NCBI GenBank assembly: GCA_934486455.1
Contig: CAKSPR010000002.1
Location: 19,031 to 83,030 of the forward strand
DNA from: an uncultured Eubacteriales bacterium
Lineage (GTDB): Bacteria > Bacillota > Clostridia > Oscillospirales > Acutalibacteraceae
Direction: 5' to 3'
DNA length: 64,000 nt
Part shown: positions 17,915-26,253 of the stretch, piece after piece
How positions within the stretch are numbered: position 1 is the first letter of the stretch
Layout of the letters: each line of letters starts with the position of its first letter
Notes under the pieces: model-generated
The model's input: only the letters and a program-made list of their open reading frames with translations
Database searches by the model: none
What the model was told of the DNA's origin: nothing
Translations under genes and position numbers: made by a program

Positions 17915-18709
17915 ATGAAAAAAATTATTTGTCTGGTACTTGCAGTGTGCCTTACCGCCTGCCTTTTTGCAGGTTGCGGAAAAAACGATGACAAAACCGC
18001 CCCCGACGCCAGCGAAGCTCAGAAAACTGCCGAAGTTATAAAATTCGGAACCAACGCCGAATTCCCTCCCTTTGAGTTTGTTGCCGCCAACGGCGTCATC
18101 GACGAGTTCGACGGAATCGACATATGCATCGCAAAGGAGATCGCCGAGCAGAACGGTGCAACCGCAAAAATCGAGAACATGGAATTCGACTCCCTTCTCG
18201 TTGCTCTTCAGAACAAGCAGATCGACGCCGTTATTGCCGGAATGACCGCTTCCGACGAGCGTAAAGAATCGGTCAACTTCTCCACCCCTTACTACAAGGC
18301 AACCCAGGTCATGATCGTTAAAGAAGATTCCACCATCGCAAAGGCAGCCGACATGGCCGACAAGAAGATCGTTGTTATCCAGGGATATACCGGCGAGACC
18401 TGCGTTAAGAAAATGGGCTATAACTACGAGTCCTTCAAGAAGGGCACCGAGGCCGTTATGGAGCTTGTAAACGGCAAGTGCGATGTTGTTGTTATCGATT
18501 CGGCCACCGCCTCCAAGTATGTTAAAGATAACCCCGGCCTCAAAATCGTTGAGGACTCCGAGGCATTCGAAACCGAGGAATATGCAGTTGCCGTAAACAA
18601 GGACAACACCGAGCTTCTTGAAAAAATCAACAAGGCTATCGATAAGCTTCTCGCCGACGGAAAGGTCAACGAGTATGCCGCAAAATATGCCGAGGCAACC
18701 GAGGAATAA
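17915..18709 (+). CDS. Amino-acid ABC transporter, substrate-binding lipoprotein
   Basis: The 264-residue family 3 solute-binding protein has a lipoprotein signal ending LFAGC (lipidated Cys near residue 21). The mature part has the bilobed pattern FGTNAEFPPFEF, GIDICIAKEIAE and IDAVIAGMTASDERKE typical of polar amino-acid binders. It is anchored outside the membrane and delivers substrate to the permease encoded next. The substrate class is inferred from the family and from the neighbouring permease and ATPase. Confidence 0.95.
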   Translation: MKKIICLVLAVCLTACLFAGCGKNDDKTAPDASEAQKTAEVIKFGTNAEFPPFEFVAANGVIDEFDGIDICIAKEIAEQNGATAKIENMEFDSLLVALQNKQIDAVIAGMTASDERKESVNFSTPYYKATQVMIVKEDSTIAKAADMADKKIVVIQGYTGETCVKKMGYNYESFKKGTEAVMELVNGKCDVVVIDSATASKYVKDNPGLKIVEDSEAFETEEYAVAVNKDNTELLEKINKAIDKLLADGKVNEYAAKYAEATEE

Positions 18710-18725
18710 TCCTTTAAAAACAATT

Positions 18726-18762
18726 AAGGGACTGTCACTTGTCAGCGATGGTCCCTTTTTAA
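18726..18762 (+). terminator. Hairpin terminator between binding protein and permease
   Basis: An AAGGGAC...GTCCCTT stem is followed by TTT. It sits inside the transporter gene set and probably lowers readthrough, so that binding protein is made in excess over permease and ATPase. Confidence 0.7.
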
Positions 18763-18921
18763 GCTTTTAATACGGCTTGGCTTTGATAAATCCACATCTT
18801 TTGCTTTAGATACGACAAACTCTCCCTTTTAGGTCGGCAATCGTCGGCGTAAGGCCGACAGCGGCCGAATGTCGTGCAAAAAAATTAGACCCTTACCCGA
18901 CTTTGAGGAAAGGAATTTTTT

Positions 18922-19620
18922 ATGGAATGGTTTTCAGAATGGTTTGCTGATATAAGCAACACCTTTTACAGATGTTTTATCCGCGACGCTCGCTATATGC
19001 TTCTTTTAAACGGTATCGGCGTCACCATTAAGGTGTCGCTGCTTGCCGTTGCTTTAGGCATACTTATCGGACTTCTCATAGCCCTTTGCAATCTTTCGCA
19101 CAGAAGACTTCTCCGCGGAATCGGAAAGGTCTATACCGATGTTATCCGCGGAACCCCTTCGGTCACCCAGCTCATGATAATTTATTTTGTCATTTTCGCC
19201 ACCGTCCAGTGGGAAAAGTGGATAATAGCCGCCATCGCCTTCGGAATAAATTCCGGCGCATATGTTTCGGAAATAATCCGCGCGGGAATTCTGTCCATCG
19301 ACAAGGGACAAACCGAGGCCGGTCGGTCTCTCGGACTTAACGGCCGTCAGACAATGCTGAGCATTGTCATTCCCCAGGCGGTCAAAAACATATTTCCCGC
19401 TCTTTGCAACGAATTCATCGTGCTTATTAAGGAAACGGCCATTGTGGGATATGTGGGACTTGTGGACATACAAAAGGCCGGCGACTTTATCAAGAGCGCA
19501 ACCTTCGAGGCCTTTATGCCTCTTATCGGAACGGCGGTCATATACTTTGTCATCATAAAGCTGCTCACACTGGGACTCGGCGTTATCGAAAGACGACTGA
19601 GAAAATCCGAAGCGCGGTAA
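18922..19620 (+). CDS. Amino-acid ABC transporter permease
   Basis: The 232-residue His/Glu/Gln/Arg-type permease has an N-terminal membrane helix set and the EAA-like loop [22 protein letters not shown] (shown as EAGRSLG and VIPQA), which contacts the ATPase. It forms the membrane channel of the importer. The gene is followed after 13 bases by its ATPase gene. GAGGAAAGG precedes the ATG. Confidence 0.95.
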   Translation: MEWFSEWFADISNTFYRCFIRDARYMLLLNGIGVTIKVSLLAVALGILIGLLIALCNLSHRRLLRGIGKVYTDVIRGTPSVTQLMIIYFVIFATVQWEKWIIAAIAFGINSGAYVSEIIRAGILSIDKGQTEAGRSLGLNGRQTMLSIVIPQAVKNIFPALCNEFIVLIKETAIVGYVGLVDIQKAGDFIKSATFEAFMPLIGTAVIYFVIIKLLTLGLGVIERRLRKSEAR

Positions 19621-19633
19621 GGGGGATAAAAGC

Positions 19634-20362
19634 ATGGAAATCATCAGGGTTGAAAATTTACACAAAAGCTTCGGCGACAACGATGTTTTAAGAGGCATTG
19701 ATCTTAATATCGAACAGGGCGATGTGATGGTTATAATCGGACCCTCGGGCTCGGGAAAATCCACCTTTTTGAGAACCCTCAATCTTCTCGAACAGCCCAC
19801 CTCCGGCAAGATATATTTTGAGGGAACCGACATAACCGACCCCAAGACCGACATTAACCTCCACCGTCAGAAGATGGGCATGGTTTTTCAGCACTTTAAC
19901 CTTTTTCCCCACCTCACCATTTTGCAGAACATCACCCTCGCCCCCGTTAAGCTTAAAAAGCTGACCAAGGACGAGGCCGAGAAAAAGGCTCTTGAGCTGC
20001 TCTCAAGGGTGGGCCTTGAGGACAGGGCGGGAGATTATCCTTCCCAGCTTTCGGGCGGGCAGAAGCAGCGTGTGGCAATCGTCCGCGCGCTTGCAATGGA
20101 TCCCGATGTTATGCTTTTCGACGAACCCACCTCGGCTCTTGACCCCGAAATGGTGGGCGAGGTGCTTGAGGTTATGAAGGCTTTGGCGGCTCAGGGAATG
20201 ACCATGGCGGTCGTCACCCACGAAATGGGCTTTGCAAGAGAGGTGGCCTCGAGGGTGCTCTTTATCGATGAGGGCGTAATTCAGGAAGAGGCCGAGCCGG
20301 AGGAGTTTTTCAAAAATCCGAAAAATCCGAGGCTCAAGGACTTCCTTTCGAAGGTTTTATAG
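19634..20362 (+). CDS. Amino-acid ABC transporter ATP-binding protein
   Basis: The 242-residue ATPase has Walker [10 protein letters not shown], the Q-loop region [11 protein letters not shown], the signature LSGGQKQR, and Walker B with its glutamate ([11 protein letters not shown]). This is the GlnQ/HisP-type pattern. It powers the importer formed with the upstream permease and lipoprotein. The start follows AAGGGGG. Confidence 0.97.
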   Translation: MEIIRVENLHKSFGDNDVLRGIDLNIEQGDVMVIIGPSGSGKSTFLRTLNLLEQPTSGKIYFEGTDITDPKTDINLHRQKMGMVFQHFNLFPHLTILQNITLAPVKLKKLTKDEAEKKALELLSRVGLEDRAGDYPSQLSGGQKQRVAIVRALAMDPDVMLFDEPTSALDPEMVGEVLEVMKALAAQGMTMAVVTHEMGFAREVASRVLFIDEGVIQEEAEPEEFFKNPKNPRLKDFLSKVL

Positions 20363-20462
20363 GCACCTTTATTTGTGCAGCCGATTGCGATACAATGATT
20401 TCTCGGGCAGCGCTTTGTGCCGATATGAAGTCCTTGCTCATTAAATTTTTGAGGTTAAAAGG

Positions 20463-20499
20463 TCGGCGGGACAAATTTTTTGTTCTGCCGCTTTTTTTA
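20463..20499 (+). terminator. Intrinsic terminator of the ABC transporter genes
   Basis: A 12-bp stem with two G-U/mismatch positions (CGGCGGGACAAA against TTTGTTCTGCCG) is followed by seven T. Confidence 0.8.
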
Positions 20500-20511
20500 G
20501 GTAAAATTATC

Positions 20512-20539
20512 TTGAAAAAAACAAATTATATGATATACT
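20512..20539 (+). promoter_or_regulatory. Promoter of deoC
   Basis: TTGAAA and TATACT are separated by 16 bases with an extended -10 TGA, 34 bases before the deoC ATG. Confidence 0.7.
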
Positions 20540-20573
20540 GTTACGTGAAGTTAATCCAAAGGAGATAATAAAA

Positions 20574-21230
20574 ATGGAACTTAAAGACATTCTTGCAAAG
20601 GTCGACCATACCCTGCTTGCTCCCGGCTGCACCTGGGAACAGATCAAAGGGGTGCTGGACGACGGCATCAAATACGGCTGCGCTTCCTGCTGCATTCCCC
20701 CCATCTATGTTAAGCAGGCCAAGGAATATGTAGGGGATAAGCTCCCCATCTGCACCGTTATCGGATTCCCCCACGGCTCCAACACTACCGCCACCAAGGT
20801 TTTCGAGACCGAGGATGCTGTTAAAAACGGTGCCGACGAAATTGATATGGTCATCAACATCAGCTGGATGAAGGACAAGAAATACGACGATCTTCTGGGC
20901 GAGATCAAGGCTATTAAGGCCGCCTGCCACGGCAAGCTTTTAAAGGTCATTGTCGAGACCAGCGAGCTTGACGCCGAGGAAAGAGCAAAGATCACCAAAA
21001 TCGTTTCCGAGTCCGGTGCAGAGTACATAAAGACCTCCACCGGTTATTCCTCCCGCGGCGCAAACGAGGAAGACATCAAGATCTTCAACGAGAACAAGTC
21101 TGACGCTCTCAAGATAAAGGCTTCTGCCGGAATTAAGAGCGTTGAGGATGCCGAAAAGTTTATCGAGCTCGGCGCTTCGAGACTGGGAACCAGCCGTGTT
21201 GTCAAAGCCGCAAAGGCTCTTGAAAACTAA
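20574..21230 (+). CDS. deoC: Deoxyribose-phosphate aldolase DeoC
   Basis: DeoC splits 2-deoxyribose 5-phosphate into acetaldehyde and glyceraldehyde 3-phosphate. The 218-residue TIM-barrel protein shows DHTLL near the N-terminus, the DEIDMVINI strand, KVIVETS and the Schiff-base lysine region IKTSTGYSSRGA and KIKASAGIK. It is the first gene of a nucleoside salvage group with deoB, cdd and a pyrimidine-nucleoside phosphorylase. A terminator separates it from deoB. Confidence 0.97.
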   Translation: MELKDILAKVDHTLLAPGCTWEQIKGVLDDGIKYGCASCCIPPIYVKQAKEYVGDKLPICTVIGFPHGSNTTATKVFETEDAVKNGADEIDMVINISWMKDKKYDDLLGEIKAIKAACHGKLLKVIVETSELDAEERAKITKIVSESGAEYIKTSTGYSSRGANEEDIKIFNENKSDALKIKASAGIKSVEDAEKFIELGASRLGTSRVVKAAKALEN

Positions 21231-21244
21231 TTAAAGCAGACTGT

Positions 21245-21284
21245 AAAAAGCGGCTTTGGGAAATTCCCGATGTCGCTTTTTCTT
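21245..21284 (+). terminator. Intrinsic terminator after deoC
   Basis: AAAAAGCGGC pairs with GTCGCTTTTT around an 17-base loop that can itself fold (GGGAAATTCCC). Confidence 0.75.
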
Positions 21285-21395
21285 GTGTTGCACCTTTGCG
21301 CGAGGCTTTTTGACAACTGCCTTTGATGCTGAATTTTGCGGATACGGCAATATGCCGACCGACCGGTTTTAAACCTTTGAAAGGGGAAAGGTATC

Positions 21396-22562
21396 TTGAA
21401 AAGAGTGTTTTTGATCGTGCTGGACAGCTTCGGTGCAGGCGAGGCTCCCGACGCCGAAAGGTTCGGAGATAAGGGCGCTTCGACAATTAAAGCGGCCGCA
21501 GCTTCGGAAATGTTTCACCTGACCGAAATGGGCAAAATGGGTCTTTTTAACATCGACGGCATAAATGCGGGCAGTTCCGTTAAAAACCCTTCTGCCGCAT
21601 ACATGAAGCTTCGTGAGCTGTCGGTGGGCAAGGATACCACCACCGGCCATTTTGAAATTGCGGGGCTCGTTTCAAAAACCCCCTTTCCCACATATCCTAA
21701 CGGATTTCCCGAAGGCATCATAGAGAAGTTTGAAAAGCTGACGGGCAGAAGGGTGATTTGCAACAAGCCCTATTCTGGCACGCAGGTCATAAAGGATTAC
21801 GGCAGGGAGCACATGAAAACCGGCGACCTTATCGTTTATACCTCGGCCGACAGTGTTTTTCAGATTGCCGCCCATGAGGACATAGTACCCCCCGAAAAGC
21901 TGTATGAATACTGCCGCGTGGCAAGGCAGATCCTGCAGGGAGAAAACGCCGTCGGAAGGGTCATCGCCCGCCCCTTTATCGGAGAGTACCCCGATTTCGA
22001 ACGCACCCCAAATCGGCACGATTTTTCTCTTGCGCCGCCTGAAGATACAATGCTCGACAACATTAAAAATGCGGGGAAAAGCGTTATTGCCGTCGGAAAG
22101 ATAGGCGATATTTTTGCCCACACCGGCACCACCGAGGAAATTCCCACAAAGGGCAATGCCGACGGAATGGCAAAGACCCTTCTGCTTGCACAGCGTGATT
22201 TTGACGGCCTTGTTTTCTTAAATCTTGTTGATTTCGACATGCTTTTCGGCCACAGGAGAAATCCCGACGGATATGCGGCGGCGCTGACCGAGTTTGACGG
22301 CTGGCTTTTCAATTTCCTTCCCCATTTGCGGGAGGACGACATTCTTATGATAACCGCCGATCACGGCTGCGATCCGTCCAAAACCGATTCCACCGATCAC
22401 ACGAGAGAATATATTCCCCTGCTTGTTTACGGCAAAACGGTCAAACCCGTTAATCTCGGTGTAAGGAAAGGCTTTTCCGACATCGGGGCGACCGTTTGCG
22501 ACTTTTTAGGGGTAAAGCTGCCCGAAAACGGAAAGAGCTTTTTGAAGGAGATGACGGTATGA
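21396..22562 (+). CDS. deoB: Phosphopentomutase DeoB
   Basis: DeoB interconverts (deoxy)ribose 1- and 5-phosphate. The 388-residue alkaline-phosphatase-superfamily protein has the N-terminal metal site VLDSFGAGEAPDAE, GKDTTTGHFE carrying the phosphorylated threonine, and C-terminal ADHGCDP and DHTREYIPLL metal ligands. The start is TTG at 21396, placed just after AAAGGGGAAAGG. Its stop overlaps the cytidine deaminase ATG (ATGA). Confidence 0.97.
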   Translation: MKRVFLIVLDSFGAGEAPDAERFGDKGASTIKAAAASEMFHLTEMGKMGLFNIDGINAGSSVKNPSAAYMKLRELSVGKDTTTGHFEIAGLVSKTPFPTYPNGFPEGIIEKFEKLTGRRVICNKPYSGTQVIKDYGREHMKTGDLIVYTSADSVFQIAAHEDIVPPEKLYEYCRVARQILQGENAVGRVIARPFIGEYPDFERTPNRHDFSLAPPEDTMLDNIKNAGKSVIAVGKIGDIFAHTGTTEEIPTKGNADGMAKTLLLAQRDFDGLVFLNLVDFDMLFGHRRNPDGYAAALTEFDGWLFNFLPHLREDDILMITADHGCDPSKTDSTDHTREYIPLLVYGKTVKPVNLGVRKGFSDIGATVCDFLGVKLPENGKSFLKEMTV

Positions 22563-22951
22563 AGGAACAGGAGCTTATAAACGCCGCAAAAAAGGCCATG
22601 GAAAAATCCTATGCGCCCTATTCTCATTTTAATGTGGGCGCGGCACTTTACTGCGGAGACGGTAAGGTATATCTCGGCGCGAATATTGAAAACTCATCAT
22701 TTTCCCTTTGCTGCTGTGCCGAGCGCAACGCCGTTTTCCGCGCCGTTAACGACGGGGAACGGGATTTTAAGGCAATCGCCGTTGTGGGCGGAAAAAATCA
22801 TAAAATAGAAAAATACTGTCCTCCCTGCGGAGCCTGTCGGCAGGTGCTGACCGAGTTTTGCAAGGAAGATTTTGAAATTATTTTAACGGACGGACAAAAG
22901 ATTAAAACCTTTAAGCTAAAGGATATTATGCCCCTCGGCTTTTCACTTTGA
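22559..22951 (+). CDS. cdd: Cytidine deaminase
   Basis: Cdd deaminates cytidine and deoxycytidine. The 130-residue tetrameric-type enzyme has the zinc motifs CAERNA (catalytic Glu) and PCGACRQ (two zinc cysteines) and the NVGAAL segment. The ATG at 22559 overlaps the deoB stop and follows AAGGAGATG; the longer ORF from 22496 is not needed. It feeds uridine to the downstream pyrimidine phosphorylase. Confidence 0.96.
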   Translation: MKEQELINAAKKAMEKSYAPYSHFNVGAALYCGDGKVYLGANIENSSFSLCCCAERNAVFRAVNDGERDFKAIAVVGGKNHKIEKYCPPCGACRQVLTEFCKEDFEIILTDGQKIKTFKLKDIMPLGFSL

Positions 22952-23076
22952 TGTTGGAACGATAATTTCTTGTGTGCCGATGTATAAGAGGCTGTGACTT
23001 GAGAAATTGATTGCTTAACACCTCGGGGCACAACACAAAGGACACAAAAATACCCGCCGATTAAGGAGACCGGTTT

Positions 23077-24360
23077 ATGAGAATGTATGACATTATAACC
23101 GACAAGAAACAGGGCAGAGAGCTTTCAAAGGAACAGATCGAGTTCTTTATAAAGGGGTATACCGACGGCAGTATTCCCGATTATCAAGCCTCGGCTCTGC
23201 TTATGGCCGTATATTTTAAGGGCATGACCGAAAGGGAAACGGTGGATCTTACCGAATGCATGGCTCTGTCGGGAGAGTGTCTTGATCTGTCGGATTTCGG
23301 CAGCCTTACCTGCGACAAGCACAGCACCGGCGGGGTGGGGGACAAGACCACCCTTGTGGTGGCGCCGCTTGTTGCCTGCCTCGGGGGAGTTGTGGCAAAA
23401 ATGTCGGGCAGAGGTCTAGGCCACACCGGCGGGACTATCGACAAGTTGGAAAGCATAGCGGGATATAATGCCTTTCTTTCGGAGGAGCAGTTTAAAAGGC
23501 AGGCAAGGGAGATAGGCGTTGCGGTCATCGGCCAGACCGGCGAGCTTACCCCTGCCGATAAAAAGCTTTATGCCCTTCGGGATGTCACCGGAACGGTGGA
23601 CAGCATTCCTCTTATCGCTTCGAGCGTTATGTGTAAAAAGCTTGCGGCGGGAGCCAAAAACATCGTGCTTGACGTTAAGGTCGGAAGCGGTGCCTTTATG
23701 AAAACCCCCGAGGAGGGCAAAAGGCTGGCCGAAATATGCGTTAAGATAGGCAAGGCTCACGGCCGAAACACCGCCGCGCTTATAACCGATATGGACAAGC
23801 CCCTCGGAAGGACTGTGGGCAACGCTCTTGAGGTCATGGAGGCCGTAGAGGTGCTCAAGGGCCGCCGCCACGGGGAATTTGAAGATATATGCGTCGAGCT
23901 GTCGGCCAATATGCTGTCGCTTTGCAAGGGTATTTCGGCGGAATCGGCCGAGGGCTCGGTAAGAGAAGCCCTTGAAAACGGAAAAGCCTTTGAAAAATTC
24001 GAAAGCTGGATAACCGCTCAGGGGGGAGACCTTTCGTCTCTGAAAAAAGCGGAGCACTGCTTGGAAATAAAGTCGGAAAAAGCCGGATATATCACTGCGG
24101 TAAACGCCGAAAGCATAGGCCTTTGCGCCGCCTCCCTCGGAGCGGGCAGAAGAACCAAGGATGACTCTATCGACTTCGGCGCGGGAATTGAAATTGAAAA
24201 AACGGCAGGGGACAGGGTCGAAAAGGGAGATACGCTGGCCGTATTATATGCGTCGGACAAAGATCTTCTCGGCTCTGCCGCCGAGCATTTTAAAAAGGCG
24301 CTGACCTTCGGAGAAAACCGCCCCGAAAAGCGGCCGCACATTTTCTTTACCGTAAGGTAA
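23077..24360 (+). CDS. pdp: Pyrimidine-nucleoside phosphorylase
   Basis: The 427-residue enzyme cleaves uridine or thymidine with phosphate, giving (deoxy)ribose 1-phosphate for DeoB. It has the family signature KHSTGGVGDKTT (phosphate binding) and SGRGLGHTGGTIDKLE, then the C-terminal PYNP domain. AAGGAG precedes the ATG. With cdd, deoB and deoC it completes breakdown of pyrimidine nucleosides to central metabolites. Confidence 0.96.
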   Translation: MRMYDIITDKKQGRELSKEQIEFFIKGYTDGSIPDYQASALLMAVYFKGMTERETVDLTECMALSGECLDLSDFGSLTCDKHSTGGVGDKTTLVVAPLVACLGGVVAKMSGRGLGHTGGTIDKLESIAGYNAFLSEEQFKRQAREIGVAVIGQTGELTPADKKLYALRDVTGTVDSIPLIASSVMCKKLAAGAKNIVLDVKVGSGAFMKTPEEGKRLAEICVKIGKAHGRNTAALITDMDKPLGRTVGNALEVMEAVEVLKGRRHGEFEDICVELSANMLSLCKGISAESAEGSVREALENGKAFEKFESWITAQGGDLSSLKKAEHCLEIKSEKAGYITAVNAESIGLCAASLGAGRRTKDDSIDFGAGIEIEKTAGDRVEKGDTLAVLYASDKDLLGSAAEHFKKALTFGENRPEKRPHIFFTVR

Positions 24361-24432
24361 AAAAGCGACAGCGGTCAAAAGCATTACGGGACAAAACAAA
24401 GCATAATGAGGTAAAGACTAACGGCGAGGTCA

Positions 24433-24482
24433 GGCAGCCGCCCGGCAACGGGAAAGACAGTCCGACAGTTGCGGGCGCCGCC
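24433..24482 (+). other. Strong GC-rich hairpin upstream of the ClC gene, function unknown
   Basis: GCCC-G-GCAAC pairs with GTTGC-GGGC, and the stem extends outward through GGC and GCC pairs. The loop holds GACAGTCCGACA. There is no T tract, so it is a poor terminator. It ends about 40 bases before the ClC start and could be a structured leader. It does not match the fluoride, SAM, cobalamin or guanidine riboswitch patterns I know. Confidence 0.45.
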
Positions 24483-24522
24483 AAGCTTATCCGATTATCA
24501 ATCGCAAATTACGGGAGCAGAA

Positions 24523-25785
24523 ATGAACATTAACGCAAAAAATGAATCCGAGCCTTTCGCTCACTTTATAACCGGCTTTTTGAAATGGGTGGGAATAGCC
24601 CTTTTTGTCGGAGCGGTCGGAGGAGCGGTGGGGGCGCTGTTTTACGCCCTCGTCAGCGGAGCGGCCGAGCTGCGCGGCAAATATCAAAACATAATCTATG
24701 CCATGCCCCTGGGCGGTCTTATCATCGCCCACCTTTACCGAATAAATAAAATGAGCGACAACGGCGGCACCAATCAGGTCATAAGCTCGGTGAGAGACAA
24801 GGATCATCCGCCGGTTATAATCGCACCGCTCATATTTGTTTCCACCGCCGTAACAAGCCTTGTGGGCGGCTCGGCGGGAAAGGAGGGAGCCTCGCTGCAG
24901 CTGGGCGGAAGCATCGGCTCGGCGGTGGGTAAGCTCTTTCGGCTTAACGAAAAAGACATGAGCGTTGTGGTAATGTGCGGAATGAGCGCCGTTTTTTCGG
25001 CCGTTTTCGGTACTCCGCTGACCGCCGCGGTTTTCACCATCGAGGTCATAAGCGTTGGACAGCTTTATTATGCCGCCCTGCTTCCCTGCCTTGCCTCTTC
25101 CGTTACCGCCTTCGGCGTTTCGGGGCTGCTCGGTACCGTTCCCGAGCGTTTTGAGGGCATTGCCGTACCCTCCCTTTCGGTGGGAAATACCGCAAGGATT
25201 GTGCTTCTCGGCGGGCTTTGCGCACTGCTTAGCATCGCATTTTGCGTATCCATGAAGGCGACGGCGAGATATATTAAATCGCTTTTAAAAAATGTTTATA
25301 TAAGAATGCTCGTGGGCTCTGCCGCCATAGTGGTTATGACCCTTGCAGTCGGCTCGCAAAAATATAACGGAACGGGAATGAACATTGTCGAACGGGCCGT
25401 TTTACAGGGACAGGCCGAGCCTTGGGACTTTGCTTTAAAGCTTGTTTTTACGGCAATATCGCTGGCTGTGGGATTTCGCGGAGGAGAAATCGTGCCTGCT
25501 TTTGCGGTGGGAGCCTCCTTCGGCTGTGTTGCGGGCGGGCTTTTGGGTGTTGACCCGGGCTTTGCCGCCGCCGTGGGGCTTATTGCCACCTTTTGCGGAG
25601 CGGTCAACTGCCCGGTGGCGTCGATATTTCTCAGTGTTGAGCTTTTCGGAGGAGGGGGAACGGTGTTTTTTGCCGTTGCCTGTGCCGTGAGCTTTGCTCT
25701 TTCGGGATATTACGGGCTTTACAGTAGCCAAAAAATCGTTTACTCAAAGCTGACTGCCAGATTTATCAACCGCACGGCAAAGTAG
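24523..25785 (+). CDS. ClC-family anion channel/antiporter, possibly fluoride-type
   Basis: The protein (about 420 residues, ten or more membrane segments) has the ClC motif GGSAGKEGASLQLGG, in place of GREGP, and a following FGTPLTAAVFTIEV segment. The usual GSGIP selectivity motif is replaced by NGGTNQV. GGSAGxEG without GSGIP recalls the CLC-F fluoride/proton antiporter branch, but I cannot confirm this without alignment. The start at 24523 (GGGAG upstream) is preferred over a TTG at 24469 that lies in the leader hairpin. Confidence 0.85.
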   Translation: MNINAKNESEPFAHFITGFLKWVGIALFVGAVGGAVGALFYALVSGAAELRGKYQNIIYAMPLGGLIIAHLYRINKMSDNGGTNQVISSVRDKDHPPVIIAPLIFVSTAVTSLVGGSAGKEGASLQLGGSIGSAVGKLFRLNEKDMSVVVMCGMSAVFSAVFGTPLTAAVFTIEVISVGQLYYAALLPCLASSVTAFGVSGLLGTVPERFEGIAVPSLSVGNTARIVLLGGLCALLSIAFCVSMKATARYIKSLLKNVYIRMLVGSAAIVVMTLAVGSQKYNGTGMNIVERAVLQGQAEPWDFALKLVFTAISLAVGFRGGEIVPAFAVGASFGCVAGGLLGVDPGFAAAVGLIATFCGAVNCPVASIFLSVELFGGGGTVFFAVACAVSFALSGYYGLYSSQKIVYSKLTARFINRTAK

Positions 25786-26090
25786 CATTCGGATAAACGG
25801 CGTTAGAAAAGAAAATGCGGCAAAAGTCTTTTTAAAAATTTTTGCAAAACCTTATGGGACGAGCTTCGGAAAATATTCGGCCATACAAAAAACAGCTTTT
25901 TCAGCCGATAACGGAACAAAAACGGGCGGAACGCAGATTTTGCGTGTCCGTCCGTTTGGCTTTTTATATATTTTAACAAGGCTTTTTAGAGACATTATTT
26001 CTTTGGTGTAATTAATTGAATTTATGGGTGGTTTAAATTGCAAATAGATGTTTTTATTTGGAATTTCGTCGAATAATTATAAATTTACGG
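25786..26090. other. Intergenic stretch, no gene seen
   Basis: Apart from the terminator at 25919-25968, this A+T-rich stretch before the promoter at 26091 holds no ORF or RNA that I can support. Confidence 0.6.
25919..25968 (+). terminator. Intrinsic terminator, probably of the ClC gene
   Basis: AAACGGGCGG and CGCA arms pair with GCGT and CCGTCCGTTT, followed by GGCTTTTT. Confidence 0.7.
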
Positions 26091-26119
26091 TTGACTATTA
26101 AATATATTTGTGATATTAT
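26091..26119 (+). promoter_or_regulatory. Promoter of the first dockerin phosphoesterase gene
   Basis: TTGACT and TATTAT are separated by 17 bases with a TGA extended -10. A leader of about 130 bases separates it from the ATG at 26254. Confidence 0.75.
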
Positions 26120-26253
26120 TTCATTGTATATAGGTGTCGGTAGAAGGCGGCGCCTTTCGAGCAAAAAATGTGCGGTAAATGTGTCGGAAAAGCGTTTTGT
26201 GTGGGACAATAAATTCGTTTTAAGACGGTTGCGGCACGAAAAGGAGAATCAAG

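Noticed and set aside
24361..24522. Fluoride riboswitch or SAM riboswitch upstream of the ClC gene
   Set aside because: The GGNGATG...CTGATGGC pattern of the fluoride RNA and the SAM-I core are absent. Only a CCGGCAAC string resembles SAM-I, inside a simple hairpin.
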